Made by a program: the position numbers and the translations under genes. The notes beneath the pieces are model-generated. The model made no database searches, was not told the origin of the DNA, and saw only the letters and a list, made by a program, of their open reading frames with translations. 64,000 nt of DNA from Pseudomonas gingeri (GTDB lineage: Bacteria > Pseudomonadota > Gammaproteobacteria > Pseudomonadales > Pseudomonadaceae), in the NCBI RefSeq assembly GCF_013386165.1, contig NZ_JACAOS010000013.1, positions 16,502-80,501 on the forward strand, read 5' to 3'. Below, piece by piece: positions 18,551 to 29,893 of the stretch. Positions within the stretch are counted from its first letter, which is position 1. Each line of letters starts with the position of its first letter.

Positions 18551-19780
18551 CTAACGACCTGCCGCGTCCTTGTAGGCTTTCAGCGCTTTCAGCCGCTCAC
18601 GCTTGAGCGCTTCCCCCAGCTCGGGTCCCTTGAAGCCCTTCTCCAGCAGCGGCTGAACCGCGACGGCCTTGGCCACTGCCGCCGCCCCCCGCAGATAATC
18701 CGCCTGTGGATAAGTTCGCTCCTCCAGCCCCAGGCGCCCACGGGCGTCCATCTCGCAGGCGGCGATAAACTCCTCGAAACGCTGCGGTCGTCGATAGACA
18801 TCGAAGCTCTGCAGCAACTCCAGCAGGGTCGAAGCCTTGAGCTCCAGGGCGCGATGGCCATGGGTGTGGTATTCGCCCACCAGCAACGCCAGTTCCTGGC
18901 AGTCGCGCGGTGCCTTGTAGCGTTCGTTCACTGCCTTGATCAGCTTCAGACCCTTGAACTCGTGGGCAATATGCTTTGGCCATTGGCTTTCTGGGGTCAG
19001 CCCTTTGCCGAGGTCGTGCAGCAGGCAGGCCCAGCGCACGGTCAAGGGTTGCCGATGACGTGCCGATTGCTCCAGAACGCTCAGGGTGTGCACGCCGCTG
19101 TCGATTTCCGGGTGGTGGGCTTCCGGCTGCGGCACCCCGAACAGCGCGTCGACTTCCGGGAACAGTACGGCAAGTGCGCCGCAGTCACGCAGCACCTGGA
19201 TGAATACCTGGGGCTGGTCTTCCATCAGTGCGCGGGAAATTTCCTTCCAGCTGCGCTCCGGCGTCAGGGCTTGCAGTTCGCCTGATTCGGCCAATTGGCG
19301 CATCAGGGCGAGGGTCTCGGGGACCACCTTGAAACCCAGGCCGGCATAACGCGCGGCGAAGCGGGCAACGCGCAGAACTCGGAGTGGATCTTCGGCAAAC
19401 GCGGGGGAAACGTGGCGTAGAAGGCGGGCGTCGAGATCCGCCTGGCCGTGATAGGGATCGGTCAGGTTGCCATGCTCGTCTTCCGCCATGGCATTGATGG
19501 TCAGGTCCCGGCGGATCAGGTCTTCTTCCAGGGTGACATCGGGGCTGGCGTGGAAGATGAACCCGCCATAACCACGTCCGCTCTTGCGCTCGGTCCGAGC
19601 CAGGGCGTATTCCTCACCGCTCGAGGGATGAAGAAAAACCGGGAAGTCTGCACCGACCGGGCGAAACCCCTTGGCCTGCATGTCTTCGGCGCTGGCGCCG
19701 ACAACCACCCAATCGATATCGGTGACCGGCTGGCCCAGCAGGCGATCGCGAACCGCGCCGCCGACTTTATAAATCTGCAT
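18551..19780 (-). CDS. cca: multifunctional CCA-adding enzyme / phosphohydrolase
   Basis: 409 residues. Class II nucleotidyltransferase head with [13 protein letters not shown] and the catalytic DIDWVVVG aspartates, the [10 protein letters not shown] motif, and a C-terminal HD domain (LLHDLGKG) as in the gamma-proteobacterial long form with phosphatase and phosphodiesterase activities. It builds or repairs the CCA end of tRNAs. It is alone on its strand, with its 3' end facing folK across a REP element. Confidence 0.96.
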   Translation of the reverse strand: MQIYKVGGAVRDRLLGQPVTDIDWVVVGASAEDMQAKGFRPVGADFPVFLHPSSGEEYALARTERKSGRGYGGFIFHASPDVTLEEDLIRRDLTINAMAEDEHGNLTDPYHGQADLDARLLRHVSPAFAEDPLRVLRVARFAARYAGLGFKVVPETLALMRQLAESGELQALTPERSWKEISRALMEDQPQVFIQVLRDCGALAVLFPEVDALFGVPQPEAHHPEIDSGVHTLSVLEQSARHRQPLTVRWACLLHDLGKGLTPESQWPKHIAHEFKGLKLIKAVNERYKAPRDCQELALLVGEYHTHGHRALELKASTLLELLQSFDVYRRPQRFEEFIAACEMDARGRLGLEERTYPQADYLRGAAAVAKAVAVQPLLEKGFKGPELGEALKRERLKALKAYKDAAGR

Positions 19781-19845
19781 GAAAAACCTCCGTTGGCGCG
19801 ACAGGATAACCTGTGGATCGCGTCAGCGGAGGTGAAGGGTGTCGT

Positions 19846-21417
19846 TCAGAGATGAATCACGGCCAGGTCCAGTCGCCCGTATTCCCCTTCGCTGTGCTCG
19901 CCTTTGGGTGGGACGTGGTGGGTTTTCATGACCTGATCGCCTTGCAGGGTCTCCAGGTGGATATCGAAGCCCCAGAGCCGATGCAGGTGCTTGAGCACTT
20001 CATCAGTGGAGTCGCCCAGGGGTTTACGGTCGTGTTGCTGGTGACGCAGGGTCAGTGAACGGTCGCCACGGCGGTCGATGCTCCAGATCTGCACGTTGGG
20101 CTCGCGGTTGCCCAGGTTGTACTGGGCGGCCAGGGTTTCGCGGATGGTCCGGTAGCCGCCTTCATCATGGATGGCAGGCACCAGCAGGTCATCGCGCTGG
20201 TCGTCATCGAGGATGCTGAACAGCTTTAGGTCGCGAATCACTTTGGGTGACAGGTACTGCAGGATGAAGCTCTCATCCTTGAAGCTGCCCATGGCGAACT
20301 TGATGCTCGAGAGCCAGTCGCTGCCGGCCAGCTCCGGGAACCAGTGACGGTCTTCGTCCGTGGGCTCCTCGCACATCCGCCGAATGTCGCGGTACATGGC
20401 AAAGCCCAGTGCATAGGGGTTGATGCCGCTGTAGTAGGGGCTGTCGAAACCCGGTTGGAACACCACGCTGGTATGGGAGGTAAGGAATTCCATCATGAAG
20501 CCGTCGGTGACCAGCCCTTCGTCGTAGAGGTCGTTCATCAGGGTGTAGTGCCAGAAGGTTGCCCAGCCTTCGTTCATTACCTGGGTCTGGCGTTGCGGGT
20601 AGAAGTACTGGGCGATCTTGCGCACGATGCGGACGATTTCCCGCTGCCAGGGCTCCAGCAATGGCGCGTGTTTTTCGATGAAATAGAGGATGTTTTCCTG
20701 GGGTTCGGCGGGGAAGCGCGCATTGTCCTTGTCGCTGTACTTGTCCGCGCCCTTGGGAATGGTGCGCCACAGGTCGTTGATCTGTTTTTGCAGATGCTCT
20801 TCGCGATCCTTCTGCCGCCGGCGTTCCTCTTCGGCGGAAATCGGGTAGGGGCGTTTGTAGCGATCGACACCGTAGTTCATCAGGGCGTGGCAGGAGTCGA
20901 GCAGGTCTTCGACCGCGTCGATGCCGTGCCGCTCCTCGCATTGCATGATGTACTGCTTGGCGAAGACCAGGTAATCGATGATCGAGCTGGCGTCGGTCCA
21001 GGTGCGGAACAGGTAGTTGCCCTTGAAGAAGCTGTTGTGGCCATAGCAGGCATGGGCCACCACCAGCGCCTGCATGCAGATGGTGTTTTCTTCCATCAGG
21101 TAGGCGATGCACGGGTCCGAGTTGATCACGATCTCGTAGGCCAGGCCCATCTGGCCGCGGCTATAGGACTTTTCGGTACTGAGGAAGTGCTTGCCGTAGG
21201 ACCAATGGTGATAGCCCAGGGGCATGCCGACGGAGGCGTAGGCGTCCATCATCTGTTCGGCGGTAATGACTTCGATCTGGTTGGGGTAGGTGTCCAGGGC
21301 ATAACGATTGGCGATACGGCTGATTTCGCGGTCGTAGGCCTGGATCAGCTCAAAGGTCCACTCCGAACCGGTGGAGAGGGGCTGGCGCTTCTGTTGTTTC
21401 TGCTCTCTGGCGGTCAT
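19846..21417 (-). CDS. SpoVR family protein
   Basis: 523 residues, starting [20 protein letters not shown]; segments such as [20 protein letters not shown] and [20 protein letters not shown] are characteristic of the SpoVR family. The molecular function is not established. It overlaps yeaH by 4 bp and completes the prkA-yeaH-spoVR set, which is co-expressed in stationary phase and under nitrogen or acid stress in enterics. Confidence 0.93.
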   Translation of the reverse strand: MTAREQKQQKRQPLSTGSEWTFELIQAYDREISRIANRYALDTYPNQIEVITAEQMMDAYASVGMPLGYHHWSYGKHFLSTEKSYSRGQMGLAYEIVINSDPCIAYLMEENTICMQALVVAHACYGHNSFFKGNYLFRTWTDASSIIDYLVFAKQYIMQCEERHGIDAVEDLLDSCHALMNYGVDRYKRPYPISAEEERRRQKDREEHLQKQINDLWRTIPKGADKYSDKDNARFPAEPQENILYFIEKHAPLLEPWQREIVRIVRKIAQYFYPQRQTQVMNEGWATFWHYTLMNDLYDEGLVTDGFMMEFLTSHTSVVFQPGFDSPYYSGINPYALGFAMYRDIRRMCEEPTDEDRHWFPELAGSDWLSSIKFAMGSFKDESFILQYLSPKVIRDLKLFSILDDDQRDDLLVPAIHDEGGYRTIRETLAAQYNLGNREPNVQIWSIDRRGDRSLTLRHQQHDRKPLGDSTDEVLKHLHRLWGFDIHLETLQGDQVMKTHHVPPKGEHSEGEYGRLDLAVIHL

Positions 21418-22685
21418 GTCACTAACCTGCGCTGGAAGAGTTCACGGAAGACCGGGTAGATATCGCCGGCCGACACCAGCTGCTGCTGGGCAAACGTATC
21501 GCTGAACGCCTCGCTGATGCGCTCGTATTCGTACCAGAGGGCCTGATGCTCGCGGGGGGTGATCTCTACGTAAGTGTAGTACTGCACGAACGGCATGATC
21601 TGGTTGATCAGGATGTCGCGGCAGATAGGCGAATCATCGTTCCAGTTGTCACCGTCGGAGGCCTGGGCGGCGTAGATGTTCCACTCGTTGGTCGGATAGC
21701 GTTCGGCCATGATTTCCTGCATCAGCTTCAGTGCGCTGGAAACGATGGTGCCGCCGGTTTCCCGAGAGTAGAAGAACTCTTCTTCGTCGACTTCCCGGGC
21801 GCTGGTGTGATGGCGGATGAACACCACTTCGATCTTGTCGTAGTTCCGCTTGAGGAACAGGTACAGCAGGATGAAGAAGCGCTTGGCGATGTCCTTGGTC
21901 GCCTGGGTCATGGAGCCGGACACGTCCATCAGGCAGAACATCACGGCCTTGGAGCTGGGGTTGGGTTGCTTGACCAGTAGGTTGTACTTGAGGTCGAAGG
22001 TATCGAGGAACGGTATGCGATGGATGCGCGCACTGAGTTTCTCGATTTCCGTCTCGATTTCCTGGATATCGCCGAAGTTGTCCGGTTCTTCGCGTCTCAG
22101 GCGTTCCAGTTCGGCCTTGGCCTCCTTGAGCTTGGCGCGGCTGCTGCCGGACAGGGCGATCCGTCGCGCATGGGCCGAGCGCAGGGTGCGGATGATGTTG
22201 ATACGCGAGGGGTTGCCCTCGTTGCTGATCCCGGCGCGGACGGTCTTGAAGGTGTCGGTGCCGGTGAGATTGCGTTTGACCAGGTTCGGCAGTTCGAGGT
22301 CTTCGAACATGAACTCGAGAAACTCTTCCTGGGTGATCTGGAAGGAGAACTCGTCCATCCCTTCACCCGAGTTGCCGGCCTTGCCCGGACCGCGGCCGCC
22401 ACCGCCGCCGGGTGGCCGGGCGATATGCTCGCCGCTGGTGAATTCCTTGTTGCCGGGATGGACCACGGTCTGTTTGCCACCACGGCCGTGGTGCAGCACG
22501 GGCTCATCGATGTCGCGGCCGGGGATGCTGATTTGCTCGCCGTGCTCCATGTCGGTAATGGAGCGGCGGCTCACGGCTTCCTCGACAGCCTTTTTGATAT
22601 GGTCACGGTAGCGCCGCAGGAAGCGCTGACGGTTCACCGTGCTCTTGTTCTTGCCATTGAGACGTCGGTCGATCACATAGCTCAT
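21414..22685 (-). CDS. yeaH: YeaH/DUF444 family protein with VWA fold
   Basis: 423 residues. A von Willebrand A-like region carries a MIDAS-type [13 protein letters not shown] motif near residue 245, and a Gly/Arg-rich linker lies in the N-terminal third. I take ATG 22685 ([15 protein letters not shown]) with GGAGGG upstream; an ATG 45 bases further upstream lies inside a repeat. Partner of the PrkA kinase and SpoVR in a conserved three-gene cluster. Confidence 0.92.
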   Translation of the reverse strand: MSYVIDRRLNGKNKSTVNRQRFLRRYRDHIKKAVEEAVSRRSITDMEHGEQISIPGRDIDEPVLHHGRGGKQTVVHPGNKEFTSGEHIARPPGGGGGRGPGKAGNSGEGMDEFSFQITQEEFLEFMFEDLELPNLVKRNLTGTDTFKTVRAGISNEGNPSRINIIRTLRSAHARRIALSGSSRAKLKEAKAELERLRREEPDNFGDIQEIETEIEKLSARIHRIPFLDTFDLKYNLLVKQPNPSSKAVMFCLMDVSGSMTQATKDIAKRFFILLYLFLKRNYDKIEVVFIRHHTSAREVDEEEFFYSRETGGTIVSSALKLMQEIMAERYPTNEWNIYAAQASDGDNWNDDSPICRDILINQIMPFVQYYTYVEITPREHQALWYEYERISEAFSDTFAQQQLVSAGDIYPVFRELFQRRLVT

Positions 22686-22700
22686 AGGGAGCCCTCCGGG

Positions 22701-22822
22701 CAGCTTCAAGTTACAAGCTTCAAGCGGCAAGCTGGAAGCTTAGAGACAAGCGGTCGGTTGTTACGGCCGCAAACACGTTCACCAACGCGCTTGCGGCCTG
22801 TAGCTCGACGCTTGCAGCTGCC
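22701..22822. repeat. AAGCTTCAAGCGGCAAGCTG-type intergenic repeat
   Basis: The 138-bp gap between prkA and yeaH holds overlapping imperfect palindromes built from GCTTCAAG, GCGGCAAGCTG and GCTTGCAGCTGCC, with inverse parts at each end. It is a second repeat family, unrelated to the GTAGGAGC elements, and reappears at 59388-59472. Confidence 0.6.
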
Positions 22823-22823
22823 T

Positions 22824-24746
22824 TTATTGCGATTTCCGAACCCGCAGATACCATTCCGAGAGCAGTCGTACCTGTTTGTCGGTGTAGCCCCGTTCGACCA
22901 TGCGTGTGACGAAGTCGTTGTGTTTTTGTTGATCCTCTTTGCTGGCTTTGGCGTTGAAGCTGATGACCGGTAGCAGATCCTCGGTGTTGGAGAACATTTT
23001 CTTCTCGATCACCACCCGCAGCTTCTCGTAGCTGAGCCAGGTTGGATTCTTGCCGTTGTTGTTGGCCCGGGCCCGCAGGACGAAGTTGACGATCTCGTTG
23101 CGGAAATCCTTCGGATTGCTGATGCCGGCCGGTTTTTCGATTTTCTCAAGCTCTTCGTTCAGGGCCACGCGATTGAGGATTTCGCCGGTTTCCGGGTCGC
23201 GGTATTCCTGGTCTTGAATCCAGAAGTCTGCGTACAGCACGTAGCGGTCGAAGATGTTCTGGCCGTACTCGCTGTAGGATTCCAGGTACGCGGTCTGGAT
23301 TTCCTTGCCGATGAACTCTATATAGCGCGGTGCCAGGTATTCCTTGAGGAAGCGCAGGTAGCGCTCGCGGGTTTCGGCCTGGAACTGTTCCTGCTCGATC
23401 TGCTGTTCCAGTACGTACAGCAGGTGCACCGGGTTGGCGGCGATCTCGTGGGGATCGAAGTTGAAGACTTTCGAGAGGATCTTGAAGGCGAAGCGGGTCG
23501 ACAGGCCGTTCATGCCTTCATCGACGCCGGCGCTGTCGCGGTACTCCTGGATCGACTTGGCTTTCGGGTCGGTGTCCTTGAGGTTTTCGCCGTCATAGAC
23601 GCGCATTTTCGAGTAGATGTTCGAGTTCTCCGGCTCCTTGAGGCGCGAGAGCACGGTGAACTGGGCGAGCATCTTCAGGGTGTCGGGTGCGCAGTGAGCC
23701 TTGGCCAGGGAGCTGTTGAACAGCAGCTTGTCGTAGATCTTCACTTCGTCGCTGACCCGCAGGCAATACGGGACCTTGACGATGTAGATCCGGTCGATGA
23801 AGGCTTCGTTGTTCTTGTTGTTGCGGAAGGTGTGCCACTCCGATTCGTTGGAGTGGGCCAGCAGGATCCCGGTGAACGGAATCGCGCCCAGGCCTTCGGT
23901 ACTGTTGTAGTTGCCTTCCTGGGTGGCGGTGAGCAATGGGTGCAGCACCTTGATTGGTGCCTTGAACATTTCCACGAATTCCATCAGGCCCTGGTTGGCC
24001 CGGCACAGGGCGCCCGAGTAGCTGTAGGCGTCGGCGTCGTTCTGTGGAAACTCTTCGAGCTTGCGGATATCGACCTTGCCCACGAGGGCGGAGATGTCCT
24101 GGTTGTTTTCGTCGCCCGGTTCGGTCTTGGCCACGCCGATCTGGTTGAGGATCGAGGGGTAGAGCTTGACCACCCGGAACTGGCTGATGTCACCGCCGAA
24201 CTCGGCCAGACGTTTGGTGGCCCAGGGCGACATGATGGTGTTGAGGTAGCGTCGGGGAATCCCGAAGTCCTCTTCGAGGATCGCGCCATCTTCCGTGGCA
24301 TTGAACAGCCCCAGTGGCGATTCGAAGACGGGCGAACCCTTGATGGCGTAGAAGGGGACTTTCTCGATCAGCTGTTTGAGCTTTTCGGCCAGGGACGATT
24401 TACCGCCGCCCACGGGACCGAGCAGGTAGAGGATCTGCTTCTTCTCTTCCAGGCCTTGAGCGGCGTGGCGGAAATACGAAACGATCTGGTCGATGCATTC
24501 TTCCATCCCGTGGAAGTCTTCAAAGGCCGGATAGCGGCGAATCACCTTGTTGGAGAAGATGCGCGACAACCGCGAGTTGGCGGACGTATCCAGCAGTTCG
24601 GGCTCGCCGATTGCCAGTAGCAGCCTTTCAGCTGCCGATGCGTAAGCACTGCGATCCTTTTTGCACAGCTCGAGGTACTCCTGCAGCGTGAGTTCTTCTT
24701 GCCGTGTGGATTCGAAGCGTTGTTGGAAATGGCTGAAAATGCTCAT
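22824..24746 (-). CDS. prkA: PrkA/YeaG serine protein kinase
   Basis: 640 residues. N-terminal AAA-type domain with Walker A LGPVGGGKSSLAEKLKQ near residue 108, then the C-terminal PrkA kinase-like domain (...SYEKLRVVIEKKMFSN). Length and ends are those of YeaG. Likely first gene of the prkA-yeaH-spoVR operon, with the promoter in the 24747-25047 gap. Confidence 0.95.
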   Translation of the reverse strand: MSIFSHFQQRFESTRQEELTLQEYLELCKKDRSAYASAAERLLLAIGEPELLDTSANSRLSRIFSNKVIRRYPAFEDFHGMEECIDQIVSYFRHAAQGLEEKKQILYLLGPVGGGKSSLAEKLKQLIEKVPFYAIKGSPVFESPLGLFNATEDGAILEEDFGIPRRYLNTIMSPWATKRLAEFGGDISQFRVVKLYPSILNQIGVAKTEPGDENNQDISALVGKVDIRKLEEFPQNDADAYSYSGALCRANQGLMEFVEMFKAPIKVLHPLLTATQEGNYNSTEGLGAIPFTGILLAHSNESEWHTFRNNKNNEAFIDRIYIVKVPYCLRVSDEVKIYDKLLFNSSLAKAHCAPDTLKMLAQFTVLSRLKEPENSNIYSKMRVYDGENLKDTDPKAKSIQEYRDSAGVDEGMNGLSTRFAFKILSKVFNFDPHEIAANPVHLLYVLEQQIEQEQFQAETRERYLRFLKEYLAPRYIEFIGKEIQTAYLESYSEYGQNIFDRYVLYADFWIQDQEYRDPETGEILNRVALNEELEKIEKPAGISNPKDFRNEIVNFVLRARANNNGKNPTWLSYEKLRVVIEKKMFSNTEDLLPVISFNAKASKEDQQKHNDFVTRMVERGYTDKQVRLLSEWYLRVRKSQ

Positions 24747-25047
24747 GACGTCACCTCGCTCGATACGTGGAGCCGGTGCCGGATCAATCAGTCAAGTGCT
24801 GGCATGCAACCGCGAAAGCCGTTGCCGTTTACCCCCCAGAACACCTTCAAAGCGATGATCACTTTGAAAATTACTACCGATGACCCGTACGCCGGTGTAC
24901 CGGCTCTCCCCTGATTTGGATGGCCTGCGCTTAAGGATAGTTCGTAATCGGCGGGGTCAAGTCAAGATGAGCAATTAGTTGCCCCTGACCGTTCGTCAGG
25001 AAAGGCTCTAGCCCGCGAATCCAGCGGGCTCCAGCGAAAGAAAAAAA
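24747..25047. other. intergenic region upstream of prkA, with glpE 3' hairpin
   Basis: About 300 bp without a gene. AGCCCGC (25010-25016) and GCGGGCT (25024-25030) form a 7-bp hairpin past the glpE stop, a weak terminator. A shorter hairpin CCTGAC/GTCAGG lies at 24984-25000. The prkA promoter must lie here, but I see no convincing sigma-54 or sigma-70 box. Confidence 0.45.
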
Positions 25048-25377
25048 TTATTCGGAAATATCCTGAGCAATTTCTGACGGATAGGTCGTGCGCCACAGCT
25101 CAAAGCCACCGTCCAGGCTGTAGACATCGCTGAAGCCCTGGCTGATCAGGTAGGCCGCCGCGCTCTGGCTCGAATTGCCGTGGTAGCAGCACACCACGGT
25201 GGGCGCATCGAGGTCGGCGGCGCGAATGAAGTCGGCGATGTTGTGGTTGTCCAGGTGCCGGGCGCCGCTGATGTGATTCAGGGCGAAGGTCTGTGGGTCG
25301 CGGACGTCGACGACCACGGCGCCGTGCTCGCGCAGGGCCTGGGCTTGTTCGGGGGGGATACGTTTGAATTCGGTCAT
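25048..25377 (-). CDS. glpE: thiosulfate sulfurtransferase GlpE
   Basis: 109 residues, one rhodanese domain. The active-site loop is [12 protein letters not shown], whose second Cys is catalytic, and the C-terminal [11 protein letters not shown] is typical of single-domain GlpE. It moves sulfane sulfur from thiosulfate to cyanide or other thiols. ATG 25377 is chosen because GGAG lies seven bases before it. Last gene of the lptD-to-glpE reverse-strand run, 35 bp after apaH. Confidence 0.92.
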   Translation of the reverse strand: MTEFKRIPPEQAQALREHGAVVVDVRDPQTFALNHISGARHLDNHNIADFIRAADLDAPTVVCCYHGNSSQSAAAYLISQGFSDVYSLDGGFELWRTTYPSEIAQDISE

Positions 25378-25412
25378 GATGGGCTCCATCTGGGGCAGGT
25401 AGGTCGTACAGT

Positions 25413-26288
25413 CTAGCGATATAACCAGGCCCGGAAGCGCTCGGCCAGGGTCGGTGGCGGAGCGACGCCACCCTGGGCATCGCATTTGCAGCTCAGGCGT
25501 TCGCCGGTGTCGACGTTCATCAGGGTCATGGCGCCGCCCCAGACGCAGCCGGTGTCGAGGGCGAAGATGCCGGGCTCCTCGCATTGGCCTTCCAGGGCCG
25601 CCCAGTGACCGAAGATGATCTTCAGGTCCTGGGTCTTGCGGTCCTTGTAGCTGAACCAGGGCGCGTAACCACGGGGAGCGGTGTCCGCGCCTTCCTTGCC
25701 CTTGAGGTCGAGCTTGCCGTCGGCGGTGCAGAAGCGCATCCGCGTGAAATAGTTGGTAATCACCCGCAGGCGGGTCACACCCTGGAGGTCGCCATCCCAC
25801 TTGTTCGGCTCATTGCCGTACATGCCGTCGAGGAAGGGCGTCAGCAGGTTGTCGTCGAGCAAGGCGGTTTCCACTTCTGCGGCGCATTTGAGAGCTTTCT
25901 TCAGTGTCCACTGGGGCGGAATGCCCGCGTGGACCAGGGCCACGTTACGCTCTGCGTCGTAGTGCAGCAGCTTCTGGCGGCGCAGCCAGTCCAGTAGCTC
26001 GGCGCGATCCGGGGCGTCGAGAATCTCACGCAGCGTATCGCTTTTTTTCAGGCGTTCGACATTATGCCCGGAGGCGAGCAGGTGCAGGTCATGGTTGCCC
26101 AGGACACAGACCAGCGAGTCGCGCATGCGGTAGAGAAAGCGCAGGGTTTCCAGGGATTGTGGGCCCCGGTTGACCAGGTCGCCGACCAGCCACAGCTTGT
26201 CCTGGGCCGGGTCGAACTTGACGCGTTCGAGCAGGCATTTGAGCGGTTCCAGGCAACCTTGCAGGTCGCCGACGGCATACACCGCCAT
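25413..26288 (-). CDS. apaH: symmetrical diadenosine tetraphosphatase
   Basis: 291 residues, calcineurin-type phosphoesterase with the metal motifs [14 protein letters not shown] and GNHD. It splits Ap4A into two ADP. Its ATG overlaps the apaG stop as TGATG, indicating coupled translation. Confidence 0.96.
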   Translation of the reverse strand: MAVYAVGDLQGCLEPLKCLLERVKFDPAQDKLWLVGDLVNRGPQSLETLRFLYRMRDSLVCVLGNHDLHLLASGHNVERLKKSDTLREILDAPDRAELLDWLRRQKLLHYDAERNVALVHAGIPPQWTLKKALKCAAEVETALLDDNLLTPFLDGMYGNEPNKWDGDLQGVTRLRVITNYFTRMRFCTADGKLDLKGKEGADTAPRGYAPWFSYKDRKTQDLKIIFGHWAALEGQCEEPGIFALDTGCVWGGAMTLMNVDTGERLSCKCDAQGGVAPPPTLAERFRAWLYR

Positions 26289-26668
26289 CAGTGCAGGGAT
26301 CCGGGCACAGCGAGGCGGAAGGGGGCGATCACGGCGTCGAACTGCTGACCGTCCTCGGCCAGCATCTGGTAGGTGCCCTGCATGTTGCCGACTTTCGTCG
26401 TCATCACCGTGCCGCTGCTGTAGGTGTGGCTCTTGCCCACCTCGATCAGTGGTTGCTGGCCGACGACGCCGGCACCGCGGACTTCTTCCACGTGCCCGTC
26501 ACCATCGGTGATCACCCAGTGCCGTGACATCAACCTGGCGGGCAGCTCTCCGTTGTTCTGCACCGTGATGGTGTAGGCGAAGGCAAAGCGGTTCTGCTCG
26601 GGTTGCGATTGTTCTGCAAGGAAGCGGGTGACGACGCTGACGTCGACCTGGTAACGAGGATCGGACAT
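26288..26668 (-). CDS. apaG: ApaG protein (Co2+/Mg2+ efflux-associated)
   Basis: 126 residues, the family's normal length, from ATG 26668: [20 protein letters not shown]..., an immunoglobulin-like beta-sandwich with [10 protein letters not shown] and GTMQGTY-like ([10 protein letters not shown]) segments. Function is uncertain; E. coli ApaG is linked to Co2+ resistance. Lies between rsmA and apaH as in E. coli. Confidence 0.94.
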   Translation of the reverse strand: MSDPRYQVDVSVVTRFLAEQSQPEQNRFAFAYTITVQNNGELPARLMSRHWVITDGDGHVEEVRGAGVVGQQPLIEVGKSHTYSSGTVMTTKVGNMQGTYQMLAEDGQQFDAVIAPFRLAVPGSLH

Positions 26669-26775
26669 GCAAGAGGCCTTGGAAGCTGAAGCGCAAGAGA
26701 CGCTGGACGAAGCCCAGTCTAGGTCAAGTCCCGGGTAGTAGGCCAGACATCCACGCTGGCCCGCTACCCGCAAGA

Positions 26776-27594
26776 TCAGTTGACGTCGGGTGCCGTGGCA
26801 ACCTGCTCGCTGAGTTTGTCGGCCAGGCGCACGAAGGCGGCCAGGTCGAGCTGTTCCGGGCGCAGGCTGCCGTCGACGCCGGCGGCTTCGATCTCGGCAT
26901 TGCTAAGCAGTGCCTTGAGGGTGTTGCGCAAGGTTTTGCGGCGCTGGTTGAAAGCCTCTCGTACGACACGTTCCAGCAGCCGATGATCCTTGGCCGGGTG
27001 CGGCAGGACGGCATGGGGCACCAGGCGGACGATGGCCGAGTCGACCTTGGGCGGCGGGTTGAAGGCGCCCGGGCCGACATTGAACAGATGTTCCACGCGG
27101 CAATGGTACTGGACCATGATCGACAGGCGACCCCAATCGCCGCCGCCAGGGCCGGCGGCCAGGCGTTCGACCACTTCCTTCTGCAACATGAAGTGCATGT
27201 CGCGAATCAGGCTGGCGTTGTGCAGCAAATGGAAGATCAGCGGCGTGGAGATGTTGTACGGCAGGTTGCCGACCACCCGCAGGCTGTTGGGCGCCGGGTT
27301 CAGGCTGGTGAAGTCGAACTTCAGCGCATCGCCCTGGTGCAGGTTGAAATTGGTCTTGCCGGCGAACTGCTGGTTGAGGATCGGGATCAGGTCCTTGTCC
27401 AGCTCGACGACATCCAGTTGTGCGCCGCTGTTCAGCAGGCCTTCGGTCAAGGCACCCTGGCCCGGGCCGATTTCCAGCAGGCGGTCTTCAGCCTTGGCAT
27501 GGATGGCGCGCAGGATGCGGTCGATCACACCGGCGTCGTGCAGGAAGTTTTGCCCGAAACGCTTGCGCGCCCGGTGTTGGTATTGCTCGGTCAT
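26776..27594 (-). CDS. rsmA: 16S rRNA (adenine1518-N6/adenine1519-N6)-dimethyltransferase
   Basis: 272 residues. SAM-binding [11 protein letters not shown], the catalytic NLPYNIST motif and the N-terminal [11 protein letters not shown] are intact. It dimethylates two adjacent adenines near the 3' end of 16S rRNA (also called KsgA). It overlaps the pdxA stop by 4 bp. Confidence 0.97.
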   Translation of the reverse strand: MTEQYQHRARKRFGQNFLHDAGVIDRILRAIHAKAEDRLLEIGPGQGALTEGLLNSGAQLDVVELDKDLIPILNQQFAGKTNFNLHQGDALKFDFTSLNPAPNSLRVVGNLPYNISTPLIFHLLHNASLIRDMHFMLQKEVVERLAAGPGGGDWGRLSIMVQYHCRVEHLFNVGPGAFNPPPKVDSAIVRLVPHAVLPHPAKDHRLLERVVREAFNQRRKTLRNTLKALLSNAEIEAAGVDGSLRPEQLDLAAFVRLADKLSEQVATAPDVN

Positions 27595-28580
27595 AAACGG
27601 GTCTCGGCCATCTGGTAGGCGGTTTCCAGGGCGACTTGCAGGCTGCCGGTGTCGATGTTACCGCTGCCGGCCAGGTCCAGGGCAGTGCCGTGGTCGACCG
27701 AAGTGCGGATGATCGGCAAGCCCAGGGTCACGTTGACTGCGGCGCCGAAACCTTTGTATTTCAGCACGGGCAGGCCCTGGTCGTGGTACATCGCCAGCAC
27801 CGCGTCGCAGTGCTCCAGATATTTGGGGTTAAACAGAGTGTCGGCGGGCAGCGGGCCACGCAGGTCCATGCCCTCGCCGCGCAGGCGCTCCAATGTCGGT
27901 TCGACGATGTCGATTTCTTCGTGGCCCAGGTGCCCACCTTCGCCGGCGTGGGGGTTGAGCCCGCAGACCAGGATGCGCGGATTGGCAATGCCGAACTTTT
28001 CCCGCAGGTCGCCATGCAGGATGCGGGTGACCCGCTCCAGGCGCTCCGGGGTAATCGCATCGGCGACTTCTCGCAGGGGCAGGTGGGTGGTCACCAGGGC
28101 CACGCGCAGTCCTCGGGTCGCCAGCATCATCACCACCTGGGGGGTGTGGGTCAGGTCGGCGAGGAATTCGGTGTGGCCGGAAAAGGCGATCCCGGAGTCG
28201 TTGATCACGCCTTTGTGTACCGGGGCGGTGATCATGCCGGCGAAGTCGCCGTCCAGGCAGCCTTGGCCCGCACGGGTCAGGGTTTCCAGGACGAAGGCGG
28301 CATTGGCCAGGTCCACTTGTCCGGCGACGACCGGGTTCGATAGTGGGGTGTCCCAGACGTAGAGGCTGCCCGCTGCTGCTGGCTGGTCGGGCCATTGGCC
28401 CGGGCCTACCGGCAGCAGGTCGACAGCCACGCCCAGTTGCGCGGCCCGCTCAGAGAGCAGGTCGCGGCTGGTAATGGCAATCAGGGGGTAGGGCTGGGGT
28501 TGCGAGGCGAGCAGCAGGCAAAGGTCTGGACCAATGCCCGCCGGCTCGCCGGGTGTCAACGCGAAACGCCGGGGTTTCAC
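27591..28580 (-). CDS. pdxA: 4-hydroxythreonine-4-phosphate dehydrogenase
   Basis: 329 residues. N-terminal [13 protein letters not shown], metal-site histidines in [10 protein letters not shown] and VTTHLPL, and [15 protein letters not shown] identify PdxA, an NAD-dependent enzyme of the pyridoxal phosphate pathway. It overlaps both surA and rsmA by 4 bp, part of a tightly coupled operon. Confidence 0.97.
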   Translation of the reverse strand: MKPRRFALTPGEPAGIGPDLCLLLASQPQPYPLIAITSRDLLSERAAQLGVAVDLLPVGPGQWPDQPAAAGSLYVWDTPLSNPVVAGQVDLANAAFVLETLTRAGQGCLDGDFAGMITAPVHKGVINDSGIAFSGHTEFLADLTHTPQVVMMLATRGLRVALVTTHLPLREVADAITPERLERVTRILHGDLREKFGIANPRILVCGLNPHAGEGGHLGHEEIDIVEPTLERLRGEGMDLRGPLPADTLFNPKYLEHCDAVLAMYHDQGLPVLKYKGFGAAVNVTLGLPIIRTSVDHGTALDLAGSGNIDTGSLQVALETAYQMAETRL

Positions 28581-29893
28581 TTTGGCGCCTGTTCCGCGCC
28601 AGGGAGCTTGATTTCAACGTAGGCTTCGTCGCGGATCTGACGCAGCCAGGTTTGCAGCTCTTCATCGTATTTGCGGTTACGCAGCACGGTCATGGCTTGC
28701 TGTTCGCGCGCCTGGGTGGTGCTGTCGGTGGCGCGACGGCCCAGGACTTCCAGGACGTGCCAGCCGTATTGGGTCTTGAATGGCTTGGACAGGACGCCTT
28801 GCGGGGTCTTGGCCATGACTTCGCGGAATTCCGGTACCAGCGCGTTCGGGTCTACCCAGTTCAGGTCGCCGCCGTTAAGCGCCGAGCCCGGGTCTTCCGA
28901 GAAGCTCTTGGCCAGCGTGCCGAAATCTTCGCCGTTGGAGATCCGCTCGTAGAGCTTCTGCGCCAGGGCTTGGGTTTCGGCTTCGCTGCGAATGGCGTTG
29001 GGCTTGATCAGGATGTGACGGACATGTACTTCGTCACGCATCTGCGTCTCGCCACCGCGTTTCTCCAGGACCTTCAGGATAATGAAGCCGCCTGGGGTGC
29101 GCGTCGGTTCGCTGATGTCGCCAATCGCCATGTTGCTGAGCATGTGGTCGAACGGTGGTGGCAACTGAGCCGGCTTGCGCCAGCCCATGTCGCCGCCTTC
29201 CAGGGCGTTATCGCTGCCGGAGTGAGCAATGGCCAACTGACTGAAGTCAGCGCCTTGCTTGAGCTGCCGGTAGAGGTCCTGGGCCTGGGCCGCTGCGGCC
29301 TGGATGACTTGCGAGTTGGCGCTGTCCGGGGTCGAAATCAGGATATTGGCCAGGTGCAGCTCTTCGGAGAGCTGCATCTTGCCCAGGTCCGAGGCGAGGA
29401 AGTTCTTCACTTCCTGCTCCGACACCTGGACTCGCTCGGCGACACGACGCTGACGCACACGGCTGATGATCATTTCCCGGCGAACCTGGTCACGGGCGTC
29501 CTCATAGGAGAGGCCGTCGTGGGTCAGGGCCGCACGGAATTGATCGATGCTCATGTTGTTGCGCTGGGCAATGGTGCCGATGGCCTGGTTCAACTCATCA
29601 TCGCTGATGCGGATACCCGAGCGTTCGCCGATCTGCAATTGCAGGTTTTCGACGATCAAGCGGTCCAGGACCTGTTGGTCGAGGACGCTGGTGGGCGGCA
29701 CGCCGCCACCACGCTTGGCAATGGTCTGCTGAACCTCGTGGACGCGCTGGTCCAGTTGGCTCTGCATGATCACGTCGTTGTCGACGATGGCCACGACGCT
29801 ATCGAGGGGCTGCACAGCGGCGTGAACCGCTGCACTCAGGACCAGCGCGCCCAGCATCAGCGGGCGCAGACAATCAGAAAGCTTGATCTTCAC
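28577..29893 (-). CDS. surA: periplasmic chaperone/peptidyl-prolyl isomerase SurA
   Basis: 438 residues from the GTG at 29893-29891; a second in-frame GTG six bases upstream is equally possible. A signal peptide ([18 protein letters not shown]) leads to the SurA N-terminal domain and two parvulin domains (starting near [11 protein letters not shown] and [11 protein letters not shown]). It assists outer-membrane protein folding, including LptD, whose gene it overlaps by about 20 bp. Confidence 0.95.
   Translation of the reverse strand: MKIKLSDCLRPLMLGALVLSAAVHAAVQPLDSVVAIVDNDVIMQSQLDQRVHEVQQTIAKRGGGVPPTSVLDQQVLDRLIVENLQLQIGERSGIRISDDELNQAIGTIAQRNNMSIDQFRAALTHDGLSYEDARDQVRREMIISRVRQRRVAERVQVSEQEVKNFLASDLGKMQLSEELHLANILISTPDSANSQVIQAAAAQAQDLYRQLKQGADFSQLAIAHSGSDNALEGGDMGWRKPAQLPPPFDHMLSNMAIGDISEPTRTPGGFIILKVLEKRGGETQMRDEVHVRHILIKPNAIRSEAETQALAQKLYERISNGEDFGTLAKSFSEDPGSALNGGDLNWVDPNALVPEFREVMAKTPQGVLSKPFKTQYGWHVLEVLGRRATDSTTQAREQQAMTVLRNRKYDEELQTWLRQIRDEAYVEIKLPGAEQAPK

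Noticed and set aside
24747..25047. Sigma-54 promoter for the prkA operon
   Set aside because: TTGCATGCC near 24800 only loosely recalls a -24/-12 box; spacing and GG/GC doublets do not fit.
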